DNA of 13,678 nucleotides from Chloroflexota bacterium (GTDB taxonomy: Bacteria > Chloroflexota > Anaerolineae > UBA7937 > JACPPX01), in NCBI GenBank assembly GCA_016190785.1, contig JACPPX010000097.1, positions 1 through 13,678 on the forward strand, written 5' to 3'. Positions within the stretch are counted from its first letter, which is position 1. Each line of letters opens with the position of its first letter. Below are positions 1 to 7,306 of this stretch, one piece after another. Below the pieces are notes generated by a model. The model made no database searches. It was not told the DNA's origin and saw only the letters and a program-made list of their open reading frames with translations. The position numbers and the translations under genes are program-made.

Positions 1-401
1 AGGGAAAGCTCCAGATCCAATACTTCTTGATCCAGAAGGGGGTCGATTTCGGTGACGACGTGGGGGATGTCGGGGTCAGAAAAACAGCGCAAGACGAAAC
101 ACATAGCATCTACATTGCGGATGTGCCCTAGAAACTGATTCCCCAGTCCTTCCCCAGCGCTGGCCCCCTTCACCAATCCGGCAATATCTATAAATTCGAT
201 ATTAGCGGGTACTATTTTTTCGGGGCGGATGAGATCCGCGATCTTTTCTAACCGCTCGTCAGGCACGGACACCACCCCCACATTTGGCTGGATGGTGGTA
301 AAGGGGTAGGGAGCTACCTCCGCCTTTCCTCCGGTGAGGGCATTGAAAAGGGTGGTTTTTCCCGAGTTGGGGAGTCCGACGATACCGATGCTTGGGCTCA
401 T
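1..401 (-). CDS. ychF: YchF/Obg-like ribosome-associated ATPase, N-terminal part (cut by window edge)
   Basis: The frame starts with ATG at 401 and reads leftward off the window edge, giving the first 133 residues. The beginning holds a P-loop, GLPNSGKTT (residues 9-17, Lys15), then the YchF-type segment PFTTIQPNVGVV and the switch II/G3 region DIAGLVKGAS (Asp72, Gly75), followed by GEGLGNQFLGHIR. These are hallmarks of the universally conserved YchF family of TRAFAC P-loop NTPases, which prefer ATP and bind ribosomes. Most relatives read NVGKST in the P-loop where this one has NSGKTT, a mild substitution. It begins 4 nt after the stop of the upstream penicillin-binding protein gene on the same strand, so the two are probably cotranscribed and translationally coupled. 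The TGS and C-terminal parts lie outside the window. Confidence 0.95.
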   Translation of the reverse strand, partial: MSPSIGIVGLPNSGKTTLFNALTGGKAEVAPYPFTTIQPNVGVVSVPDERLEKIADLIRPEKIVPANIEFIDIAGLVKGASAGEGLGNQFLGHIRNVDAMCFVLRCFSDPDIPHVVTEIDPLLDQEVLDLELS

Positions 402-405
402 GGTC

Positions 406-2559
406 CTAGGGGGTGGGAGTGGCGCTGGGAATTGAGGTTGGCTCAGGGGTGGGGGTCCGCTGATCGGGGGGCAGAAGGTAAGCCTCGGCCACCGTGCGGA
501 AAACAGGAACGGCGAAAAAGGCACCCTCCCCCACATTTTCCAGCATCACCGCTACGGCAATCTGGGGATCATCCGCCGGGGCATAACCCACAAACCAGGC
601 GTGGGGCAATTGCCCAGGCACCGATTCCGCGGTACCCGTCTTCCCCGCCGCGGTGAAGAGGAGACCCTGCAAAGCGGAACGGGCGGTCCCTAGAGGGGGG
701 ATAGTCACTCCCTGCAAGGCTTCTTGCATAAACTGCAAATTCTTTTCGGAGAGATTAAGGGTACCAATAATCTCCGCCGGAAAATCTATTGAGCCTCTGC
801 CTAAAACCTCCCCGGCGCTGGTCGCTAGCCGTGGTCGGTAGAGAGTTCCGCCATTGGCGATGGCGGCAATGAAGTTCGCCGCTTGCAGAGGAGTAACCTT
901 TAGGTCCCCTTGGCCCACCGCCAAGTTGACCGCATCTCCCGGCACCCAAAAGGGATTGCCCTCCCCGGTGAAACAACACTCCTTCCAATCGGGGTCGGGC
1001 ACCAGACCGAGGTCCTCTGCTTCAGTGGGCAGCCCCAGGATGCCAGTAGCCTGTCCCAGCCCGAAATTCTTCGCCCAGGTGGGAAGAAGCCAAGGGTCGA
1101 TGCTATTCAGTCGCAACCCCATCTCGTAGAAAAAGGTGTTGCTGGACTGGATGATTGCTTGGCGAAAGTCAACCGTACCGTGCGCCCTCCAGTCGTTATA
1201 TCTTCGCCCCCAGGGGGCTAACCAGTAACCTGGACAGAAGACAGTGATGGAAGTATCGACCCCCGCCCCCTCTAAGGCAGCGGCAGTGGTAATAATTTTG
1301 AAAACCGATCCGGTGGGCAGGGCTCCTTGGGTTGCGCGGTTAAGAAGAGGGGAAGCAGGATCAGTGAAAATTTCTTGGAGGTTGACCCCAGTGATAAGTT
1401 GGTTGGGGTCAAACCGTGGATAACTCGCCATGGCTAAGATCTCGCCAGTGCGGGGATCGAGAGCCACCACCGCTCCCCTTCTTTCCCCCAGTGCCTCCTC
1501 GGCAGCCTGTTGCACCCTTAAATCAATGGTGGTGTAAAGGCTGAGGCTGGGCTGGGCCGGATTTTCCCGCACCACCTCCACCACCACTCCCTGGGAGTTG
1601 ACGATGCTCAGCCTCCCCCCGAACCCTCCGGCCAGATACTCCTCTCCCCATCTTTCTAATCCGGCTTTGCCGACGAGATCCTCTGCCTCATAGCCTAGGG
1701 AAGTATAGGTGGCCAGCTCCTCTTGGTCGATTGCTCCCAGATAACCCACCAAGTGGGCAGCCCGGGGTCCTTGGGGATAGGTGCGCACTGGCTTTTCCCC
1801 CAATTGCACTCCAGCCAAGGATAGCAGTACTTCTTGTTCTTGAACGCTCTTCTCGAAGGAAATATCCCCGATGGGGACGAACCAGTGGGGTTGAACCCCT
1901 GGGCTGCGATATATCTCTTGGATCTCATCCGGAGGCATCTCTAATATGCGAGATAGCTCGGTCAAAAGTCGGGGTTCATCTTGGATCTCCCCGGGGATCA
2001 CCCCCACGGTGATGACTATCCCATCGATGGCCAGCGGTTGGCCATCGCGAGCATAGATGCTCGCCCGGCTGGGGCGGAGCCGTTCTAATTGCAAGTGAGT
2101 ATCCCAATCCAAACCGGGGTAGATCAGAGCCGGGGACCAGTCAACCCGCCATCCATCTTCCCAAACCAGAGGCAGTGCATTGGATACCTGGTATTCGTCT
2201 AAAAGGATAGTAGTCAGGGTGATGGTGAACTGGACGTTAGCCTGATCTGCGTTGCTTTGACTCGACACGATTTGGATAGAAGTGCCGGTCACCGTAGCGG
2301 TGGTCAATTCCTGGGAATATCGGCTGCCAAAATCCTCTGCGGTTATCCGCTCCTGCGAGGCAGTGGCTAAGAGGGAGTACATAGTGGGGTAGTCTCCCGA
2401 TTCCCAGGCGGAAAGAAAGGTTTGGGCTAGAATCATGGGGGAGGGTCGCTGAGTATCGGTCGTGGGGGAAGGCTGGCAGGAGATGGTGAAGAACAGCAGG
2501 GCCGGGAGGATAATCGCTCTTGGCTTAAGATGCCGCCGATGCCTCGCTTGGGGTAGCAT
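406..2559 (-). CDS. Class B penicillin-binding protein (transpeptidase), MecA-like domain order, probable lipoprotein
   Basis: This 717-residue protein is a peptidoglycan DD-transpeptidase acting outside the cytoplasmic membrane. The start has a basic segment, a hydrophobic stretch (about 14-27) and Cys28 in the context FTISC, a slightly non-canonical lipobox, so it is probably a lipoprotein and otherwise a signal-anchored protein. Residues about 43-150 look like an NTF2-like MecA_N domain. A dimerisation/pedestal region (about 158-340) and the transpeptidase domain follow. The catalytic motifs are all present: SVFK (Ser418-Lys421), SSN (472-474) and KTGT (640-643). The last 20 residues are a Pro/Thr/Ser-rich tail. 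By domain order it resembles MecA/PBP3-type low-affinity enzymes, but resistance cannot be read from sequence. It lies upstream of ychF on the minus strand, and no convincing Shine-Dalgarno precedes the ATG. Confidence 0.93.
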   Translation of the reverse strand: MLPQARHRRHLKPRAIILPALLFFTISCQPSPTTDTQRPSPMILAQTFLSAWESGDYPTMYSLLATASQERITAEDFGSRYSQELTTATVTGTSIQIVSSQSNADQANVQFTITLTTILLDEYQVSNALPLVWEDGWRVDWSPALIYPGLDWDTHLQLERLRPSRASIYARDGQPLAIDGIVITVGVIPGEIQDEPRLLTELSRILEMPPDEIQEIYRSPGVQPHWFVPIGDISFEKSVQEQEVLLSLAGVQLGEKPVRTYPQGPRAAHLVGYLGAIDQEELATYTSLGYEAEDLVGKAGLERWGEEYLAGGFGGRLSIVNSQGVVVEVVRENPAQPSLSLYTTIDLRVQQAAEEALGERRGAVVALDPRTGEILAMASYPRFDPNQLITGVNLQEIFTDPASPLLNRATQGALPTGSVFKIITTAAALEGAGVDTSITVFCPGYWLAPWGRRYNDWRAHGTVDFRQAIIQSSNTFFYEMGLRLNSIDPWLLPTWAKNFGLGQATGILGLPTEAEDLGLVPDPDWKECCFTGEGNPFWVPGDAVNLAVGQGDLKVTPLQAANFIAAIANGGTLYRPRLATSAGEVLGRGSIDFPAEIIGTLNLSEKNLQFMQEALQGVTIPPLGTARSALQGLLFTAAGKTGTAESVPGQLPHAWFVGYAPADDPQIAVAVMLENVGEGAFFAVPVFRTVAEAYLLPPDQRTPTPEPTSIPSATPTP

Positions 2560-2569
2560 ATTGATTTGA

Positions 2570-2575
2570 ATTATA
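2570..2575 (-). promoter_or_regulatory. Candidate -10 element for the penicillin-binding protein gene
   Basis: On the minus strand the sequence TGCAG-TATAAT places a perfect TATAAT only 10 nt before the ATG at 2559. The upstream hexamer at usual spacing (GACTGG) is poor. Transcription would begin within a few bases of the start codon, giving an almost leaderless message, which fits the lack of a Shine-Dalgarno at this start. Confidence 0.5.
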
Positions 2576-2619
2576 CTGCATTATCATCCTCCCCAGTCTT
2601 CTCTGCCCCTCAGCCAATA

Positions 2620-2649
2620 TTGACTAAAGAGGTAGGAATTTGTTAATAT
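2620..2649 (+). promoter_or_regulatory. Candidate sigma70-type promoter for the FtsH-like operon
   Basis: TTGACT at 2620-2625 is followed after 18 bp by TAATAT (2644-2649), with TG just upstream of the -10. A start near 2656 would leave an 85-nt leader containing the palindrome at 2686-2697. A second TATAAA lies at 2731-2736, next to the start codon, but has no matching -35. Confidence 0.45.
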
Positions 2650-2685
2650 TAGTAGGTAGATAAATCGCCCGGCTCGGGTGGTGCG

Positions 2686-2697
2686 TATATGCATATA
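2686..2697. repeat. 12-bp perfect palindrome TATATGCATATA
   Basis: The sequence reads the same on both strands and lies in the divergent intergenic region, downstream of the candidate promoter for the FtsH-like gene. It could be an operator for a dimeric regulator. It is short and AT-rich, so chance is possible. Confidence 0.4.
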
Positions 2698-2740
2698 TGG
2701 GTAATGAACCCTATTCCAAGGTCGAGAGTGTATAAATGAG

Positions 2741-4597
2741 GTGAGAATGATAAACAGGATAAGGAAGAACATCAGCAATTTTTTCAAGTACCGCAAACGG
2801 GTTTGGATCCCCCTGTTTTTTGGACTTTTCTTCCTGGCGGTCAACATCTTTGCCGCCCGGTATGCGGCCCTGGTCTTCGGACTTACTTTCCAAGGGCTGT
2901 ACCTGGTGGCCTTTATGGCCATCCAGGTGGTGGTGTGGATCGTCCTCTTTTTCTATGTCCTGGCCAGCCGCATCAAGGTCACCCTGCTTATGCCCGGGGA
3001 CCTAAACTTCACCTGGGAAGACTATCGCGGCCAACCCGAACTGGTGCGGCGGGCCAAGACCTGGGTGGATATCCTCAAAGGCGTGCGTGAATTTGAGGCC
3101 ATGGGTGGAGAATACCAGGCTGGGATGCTCTTCGAAGGGCCTCCGGGAGGGGGAAAGACGTACCTGGCCAAAGTGATCGCCTCCGAGGCAGGGATCCCCT
3201 TCCTCTCGGTGGAGACCTCCAGCCTGATGGGCACATTCATAGGAATTGGTCCCCTTAAGGTCTCCGGGCTTTTCCGGCGGGCTCGCAACCTGGCCGACGA
3301 GTACGGGGCCTGCATCCTATTCCTCGACGAGATCGATGCCATCGGAGGGGCCCGAGGGGGGATGGCCGGGAGCTTTGGCTCTGGGGCACACCCCATGCCG
3401 ATGATGGGCGGGATGGCCATGGGCGGCGGGGGCTTGCTCAACACTCTCCTCATCGAGCTGGATGGGCTGCAGGAAGGCCGCTCGCGCTTGTGGAAATTCC
3501 TGCGCAGACTGCGCAACTTCTTTGGGTTCTCGCCCCCCCGCTGGGATACACCGCGACTCATGGTTATCGGCTCCACCAACCGACCGGATGTCCTGGATCC
3601 GGCCCTGACTCGTCCCGGCCGGCTTGGGCTACGGGTGCATGTGGATTTGCCGGACTTCGAGGGGCAGAAAGACATCTGCCAATACTACATTACCCGCTAC
3701 CAGCACGATGAGACACTTACCGCTGACTTGGTAGCCTACGATGCTATGGAAGAGACCCCGGCCTTTATTCGGCAAACCCTGAATAACGCCGCCCTAATGG
3801 CCTTTGCTGATGGTGAGCGGGTGGTGGGGTATCGCCACTGGGTGCGGGCTTTCTCCGAAACTAAGATGAGTGGCCTGCGCCAGCCGACAAAGCGGGAGCC
3901 AGACGAACTGAGGCATACCGCAGTGCATGAAGCAGCCCACGCTGCTCTGATGTGGCATCTGTATCCCCGGGATCGCTATACCATTAAAGTCGCTACAATA
4001 GTCCGTTATGGTGCAGCCGGAGGGCATGTGGCTCCTCAGAAGACAAGGCCTTGGAAGAAGCCGACCGTGGGCGAGGCGCGGAAAAGCCTGATCATCTCCC
4101 TGGGCGGGGTGATCGCGGAGGAAGTTTTCTTTGGGGATCGAGGCATTTACCCCTCCATGTTCGGGGATATGCGCAGCGCCCAATCGTATGTCCTCGAGCT
4201 GGCGCGGGAGGGGGTCTTCGGCTGGAGAGCCATAGCCTACGGGGAGGAGACTCCCAAGGAAATTTTAAACCTGGCCAGCGAGGAGTTGGAACGCGCCGCT
4301 CAGGAGGCCCACGATCTTATCGCCGGGACTCTCCGCGAGCCCATCGAGAGGCTGGCCAATGCGCTGATGGAGAAAGAGGAGATCTACGGGGAAGAGGTCA
4401 TCCGTATTCTGGAAGGGAAAGAGGAGCGTGCCGAGGTCCCGCTGCCTTTGGTAGTTGGTGCTTCCCAGGGCAGTCAAAGCGTTTCTCAGGTGAAGGTCTC
4501 ACCGCAGCCGGGTGAAGAGCAACGGGGCGATGGGGAACAGACCGGCCTAGCGCCTCCGAGATCAGACGGGGGTGAGGACAATGAGTCCCAGAAATGA
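2741..4597 (+). CDS. FtsH-like membrane-anchored AAA+ zinc metalloprotease, divergent
   Basis: This 618-residue protein is predicted to unfold and degrade proteins at the cytoplasmic membrane. A hydrophobic hairpin (about 21-76) has almost no loop, so the usual FtsH extracytoplasmic domain of about 70 residues is missing. The AAA domain shows Walker A GPPGGGKT (Lys139), pore loop FIG (166-168), Walker B ILFLDEID (Asp196, Glu197) and STNRPD (278-283). RPGR (291-294) keeps the first arginine finger, but the next residues are LGLR where FtsH has FDRQ. Two insertions stand out: a Gly/Met-rich stretch (about 204-231) and a basic-aromatic segment (about 246-271). The M41 protease domain has HEAAH (396-400) and probable third zinc ligand Asp476. 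The C-terminal 57 residues are polar and probably disordered. Start is GTG at 2741 or ATG at 2747; the GAGGTGAG beside them is too close to be a normal ribosome binding site for the latter. Confidence 0.92.
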   Translation: MRMINRIRKNISNFFKYRKRVWIPLFFGLFFLAVNIFAARYAALVFGLTFQGLYLVAFMAIQVVVWIVLFFYVLASRIKVTLLMPGDLNFTWEDYRGQPELVRRAKTWVDILKGVREFEAMGGEYQAGMLFEGPPGGGKTYLAKVIASEAGIPFLSVETSSLMGTFIGIGPLKVSGLFRRARNLADEYGACILFLDEIDAIGGARGGMAGSFGSGAHPMPMMGGMAMGGGGLLNTLLIELDGLQEGRSRLWKFLRRLRNFFGFSPPRWDTPRLMVIGSTNRPDVLDPALTRPGRLGLRVHVDLPDFEGQKDICQYYITRYQHDETLTADLVAYDAMEETPAFIRQTLNNAALMAFADGERVVGYRHWVRAFSETKMSGLRQPTKREPDELRHTAVHEAAHAALMWHLYPRDRYTIKVATIVRYGAAGGHVAPQKTRPWKKPTVGEARKSLIISLGGVIAEEVFFGDRGIYPSMFGDMRSAQSYVLELAREGVFGWRAIAYGEETPKEILNLASEELERAAQEAHDLIAGTLREPIERLANALMEKEEIYGEEVIRILEGKEERAEVPLPLVVGASQGSQSVSQVKVSPQPGEEQRGDGEQTGLAPPRSDGGEDNESQK

Positions 4598-5177
4598 GGC
4601 TCCCAGCCCGCATCTGAGGCGGGTCTACCTGCTTAGACGTCTACTGGTTCTTTTTCTCCTCATCGGTCTAGCAGGATTGGGAGCTTATCTCTTGCTTGGA
4701 GAGAGAATACTATCTTCTACCGCAGAAGAGATCCCCTCTGCCCCCCTTCAAGTAGTGGAATTACTGGTAGAAAATGGAAAAGTTTCAGTCGCGGCTTATG
4801 TCCCAGAAGGTACCACCGAGGAAGATGCACGGCAAAGTATTCTCAGTATTTATAAGTGGTCGCAAAAGTTTCATCCCGCCGTGAATTGTGGCCCGGAGGC
4901 GGAAGAGTCTTGTGCGGTGGGATCAACCACCATCCTTCTGCTCTCTAGCTCCGAGGTGCGGCTGATAAACGGCCAGATGGCCCAGGCCTATGTGACCACC
5001 GCCCAGCTGGAGCTCAATCAATTCCTAATCGCTCAGCTTTTGGCCCAGCCACCGGCTACTTTTGATGACCTACTCTCTTGGCACAGTTTTGCTCAGAATG
5101 TGGGGGCCGGCTCCTTTGAAGACCTGCCCCAACAGCCCTTTCTCCAGTTGAGTACAGAAGCTAGCGGGGGAGGATAA
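4581..5177 (+). CDS. Single-pass membrane protein of unknown function, coupled to the FtsH-like gene
   Basis: I do not recognise this 198-residue protein. The N-terminus is basic (HLRRVYLLRR), followed by one membrane segment (about 19-39). The remaining 160 residues should therefore lie outside the membrane. That part begins with a beta-rich stretch (LQVVELLVENGKVSVAAYVP), has two cysteines (103 and 111) close enough for a disulfide, and ends in a Gln/Pro- and Gly-rich tail. I chose ATG at 4581 because GGTGAGG lies just before it; an in-frame GTG at 4572 would add three residues. The start lies 17 nt inside the preceding protease gene, which indicates translational coupling and a possible shared role. 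No catalytic motif is visible. Confidence 0.8.
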   Translation: MSPRNEAPSPHLRRVYLLRRLLVLFLLIGLAGLGAYLLLGERILSSTAEEIPSAPLQVVELLVENGKVSVAAYVPEGTTEEDARQSILSIYKWSQKFHPAVNCGPEAEESCAVGSTTILLLSSSEVRLINGQMAQAYVTTAQLELNQFLIAQLLAQPPATFDDLLSWHSFAQNVGAGSFEDLPQQPFLQLSTEASGGG

Positions 5178-5188
5178 AGGCTCAAAAA

Positions 5189-6526
5189 TTGGCTGAATGG
5201 ATGCCAGTGCTTGGAAAAAGATCAAAAAAGGCCGTCCTGCGGGTCGCGGCCTTTTTGACACTGGGAATCATCCTGCTCATAGCCCTGGGTATATGGCTCG
5301 GCCCCCGCCTTACCGCTCAGCCTGCCCCTCACTTTAGGCCCGCTACCGGACATCTGGCCCTTGTGGGTCCGGATGGCAATGTCTACATCTCTCGAGCGGA
5401 TGGCTCGGATCTGATAGCCATCACCCATGATGCTCAGCCTGGCTCCGGGGAAGCTACACGGAGTCCTTTGGCGTACCAGTGGCCCACTTGGTCTCCGGAC
5501 GGCACAAGACTGGCATTTCTCTCCAGCCAGACCCTGCCCGAGGGGGAAGGTGAGGAAAGGTCGATCGTGGTCGCGGAGAGGGATGGTTCGCAAAAAACCA
5601 CTGCCTTCCAAAGCCAAGAGAGCCTACCCCTTTTCCTGGCCTGGTCTCCGGATAGTCGCTACATCTCTTTCCTCGCCCGGGAACAAAGGGACCTGACCTT
5701 GCGGATCCTAGATCCGGATTCCAGGGGAGATGCGCCGTGGATTCTGGAAAGGGGAAACCCACTTTATTTTGCTTGGTCCCCTGATTCTTCCTCCCTCGTT
5801 TTGCACATCGGCGGATCATGGCTAGATTCTCCCTTCGCTCACATCGCCCGTTTAGATCTAGACGGGGAGGAGGTGGAATCCATCCCCGGACTGCCGGCTT
5901 CCTTCTTATCCCCGGATTGGTCAGGGGACGGGGAGCATTTGCTGTTTGCGCTGCGCAAAGAAGGTGAGACTATGGCCCTGCTTCTCGCCGATCCTAGTGG
6001 GGAGGAAGAAGAGGAGGTGGCCCTTTTTAGAGGGGGTATCTCCTTCCTTTGGTCACCCTCCGCGGACCGAATCGCCTATGTGGTTACTCCGGATGCGGGT
6101 TTGGGGACCTTCGGCCCAATTCAAGTTTGGGATAGGGGAGAGAGCCGGTCCCAAGTTTTGACACAGGAGAACGCCTTCGCCTTTTTCTGGTCGCCGGATG
6201 GACAGAAACTGGCTTACCTGGTCCCCGAGTTAGGGCCCATCCAGGAAGAGCAAAGACTAGTCCAGACCGCCCTATATCTGGCCGATGTGGAGAGTGGAGA
6301 AACCCGCTGGCTCTCCAGTTTCATCCCTAGTGAGCCGATGCGAAACCTGTTGAGCAACTTTGACCAGTTCGCGAAATCGGTTTCCTTCTGGAGCCCAGAC
6401 GGCGCACACTTTGCCTATGCCGGGGAAGGGGAAGTGGGCGGGGTTGGTATATGGGTGGTGGATGTCGAAAGCGGAGTCCGTAGCCTAGTTGCTGCCGGCT
6501 CCCTCGTCTCCTGGAGCCCCCAATAA
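5189..6526 (+). CDS. Membrane-anchored WSPD-repeat (PD40/TolB-like) beta-propeller protein
   Basis: This protein of up to 445 residues has an N-terminal membrane anchor (about 17-38) and an extracytoplasmic beta-propeller. Tryptophan-containing repeat motifs recur at W101 (WSPDG), W152 (WSPDS), W196 (WSPDS), W244 (WSGDG), W288 (WSPSA), W334 (WSPDG), W401 (WSPDG) and W442 (WSPQ), suggesting seven or eight blades. Such propellers usually bind proteins or ligands and show no enzyme motif. The start is uncertain: TTG at 5189 has AAAGG at 5176-5180 in front, while ATG at 5201 would drop four residues and has poorer spacing signals. It begins 11 nt after the preceding membrane protein gene and closes the protease cluster. 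The role as a partner of the FtsH-like protease is my inference. Confidence 0.88.
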   Translation: MAEWMPVLGKRSKKAVLRVAAFLTLGIILLIALGIWLGPRLTAQPAPHFRPATGHLALVGPDGNVYISRADGSDLIAITHDAQPGSGEATRSPLAYQWPTWSPDGTRLAFLSSQTLPEGEGEERSIVVAERDGSQKTTAFQSQESLPLFLAWSPDSRYISFLAREQRDLTLRILDPDSRGDAPWILERGNPLYFAWSPDSSSLVLHIGGSWLDSPFAHIARLDLDGEEVESIPGLPASFLSPDWSGDGEHLLFALRKEGETMALLLADPSGEEEEEVALFRGGISFLWSPSADRIAYVVTPDAGLGTFGPIQVWDRGESRSQVLTQENAFAFFWSPDGQKLAYLVPELGPIQEEQRLVQTALYLADVESGETRWLSSFIPSEPMRNLLSNFDQFAKSVSFWSPDGAHFAYAGEGEVGGVGIWVVDVESGVRSLVAAGSLVSWSPQ

Positions 6527-6547
6527 TCAGTGTTGCGTAGTTTCCTT

Positions 6548-6576
6548 TTGACAAGCAGCACCCTGCTCCCTAGAAT
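6548..6576 (+). promoter_or_regulatory. Near-consensus sigma70-type promoter
   Basis: TTGACA (6548-6553), a 17-bp spacer and TAGAAT (6571-6576) lie between the propeller gene and the metallo-hydrolase gene. Transcription would start near 6583, leaving about 24 nt of leader that includes AAGGA at 6596-6600. It should drive the genes from 6607 to 9860. Confidence 0.8.
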
Positions 6577-6606
6577 ACTCTCGGCGATAAAGCCCAAGGA
6601 TGCTTC

Positions 6607-7230
6607 ATGGTTGTTGAGAAATTGATCCTGGGTAGATTGCAAACAAACTGCTACATCATCAGCGATGGGGAAGTGGCTCTAGTTGTGGATCCCGCAGACG
6701 AAGCCCCGCGCATCATGGAAGTTTTGCAACGTCACAAACTACAAGCGGTGGGCCTTGTGGCTACCCATGCTCATTTCGACCATCTCCTCGCTGTCGAGGA
6801 AGTTAAAAACAAAACGGGTGCGCCTTTTTATCTCCACCATCTGGATGAGCCCGTGCTGGAGGAGATGCAAGTGCGAGCGGTAGAACTATTAGGCATCCAG
6901 GCAGGTCCGCCTCCCAAGGTGGATGTTTATTTGGAGGAGGGTGATCGCCTGAGTATCGGCGAGGAGGGTTTCTCTGTGCTTCACACTCCTGGTCACTCTC
7001 CTGGCGGGATCAGCCTCTATGATGGCCGAAGCAACCTCTTTTCGGGAGACACCCTTTTCGCCGGGTCCATCGGTCGCCCTGATCTTCCCGGCGGATCCTA
7101 TGAGACTTTGATCCGCTCCATCCAGAATAAGCTCTTGCCCCTCCCAGAGGAGGTGGCGGTTTATCCCGGCCACGGCCCAACCACTACCATCGGGCAGGAA
7201 AAGAGGCATAACCCATTCCTGCAATTTTGA
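6607..7230 (+). CDS. Glyoxalase II-like metallo-beta-lactamase-fold hydrolase
   Basis: This 207-residue protein is a full-length, short member of the GloB-like branch (YcbL type) of the metallo-beta-lactamase superfamily. Metal ligands are easily seen: THAHFDH gives His54, His56, Asp58 and His59, TPGHSPG gives His130, SGDTLF gives Asp148 and YPGHGP gives His189. The stretches GSIGRPDLPGG and TTTIGQEKRHNPFL are typical of this family. Members hydrolyse thioesters, with S-lactoylglutathione the classic substrate, but the long glutathione-binding C-terminal domain of true glyoxalase II is absent, so the natural substrate is open. It should be cytoplasmic, as there is no signal peptide. AAGGA 6 nt before the ATG supports the start. 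It is the first gene after a strong promoter. Confidence 0.95.
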   Translation: MVVEKLILGRLQTNCYIISDGEVALVVDPADEAPRIMEVLQRHKLQAVGLVATHAHFDHLLAVEEVKNKTGAPFYLHHLDEPVLEEMQVRAVELLGIQAGPPPKVDVYLEEGDRLSIGEEGFSVLHTPGHSPGGISLYDGRSNLFSGDTLFAGSIGRPDLPGGSYETLIRSIQNKLLPLPEEVAVYPGHGPTTTIGQEKRHNPFLQF

Positions 7231-7306
7231 GCAATGGCCCAAAATCGCGAGCGGGTGATTATGGTCATGACCCACCTCGAGGCGGCAAAAATATCTGGAG
7301 AAAGTT

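Noticed and set aside
3022..3675. 217-residue open frame on the minus strand
   Set aside because: It is antisense to the AAA domain of the FtsH-like protease, whose motifs are unmistakable; the composition (Ser/Arg/Pro-rich) is typical of a shadow frame.
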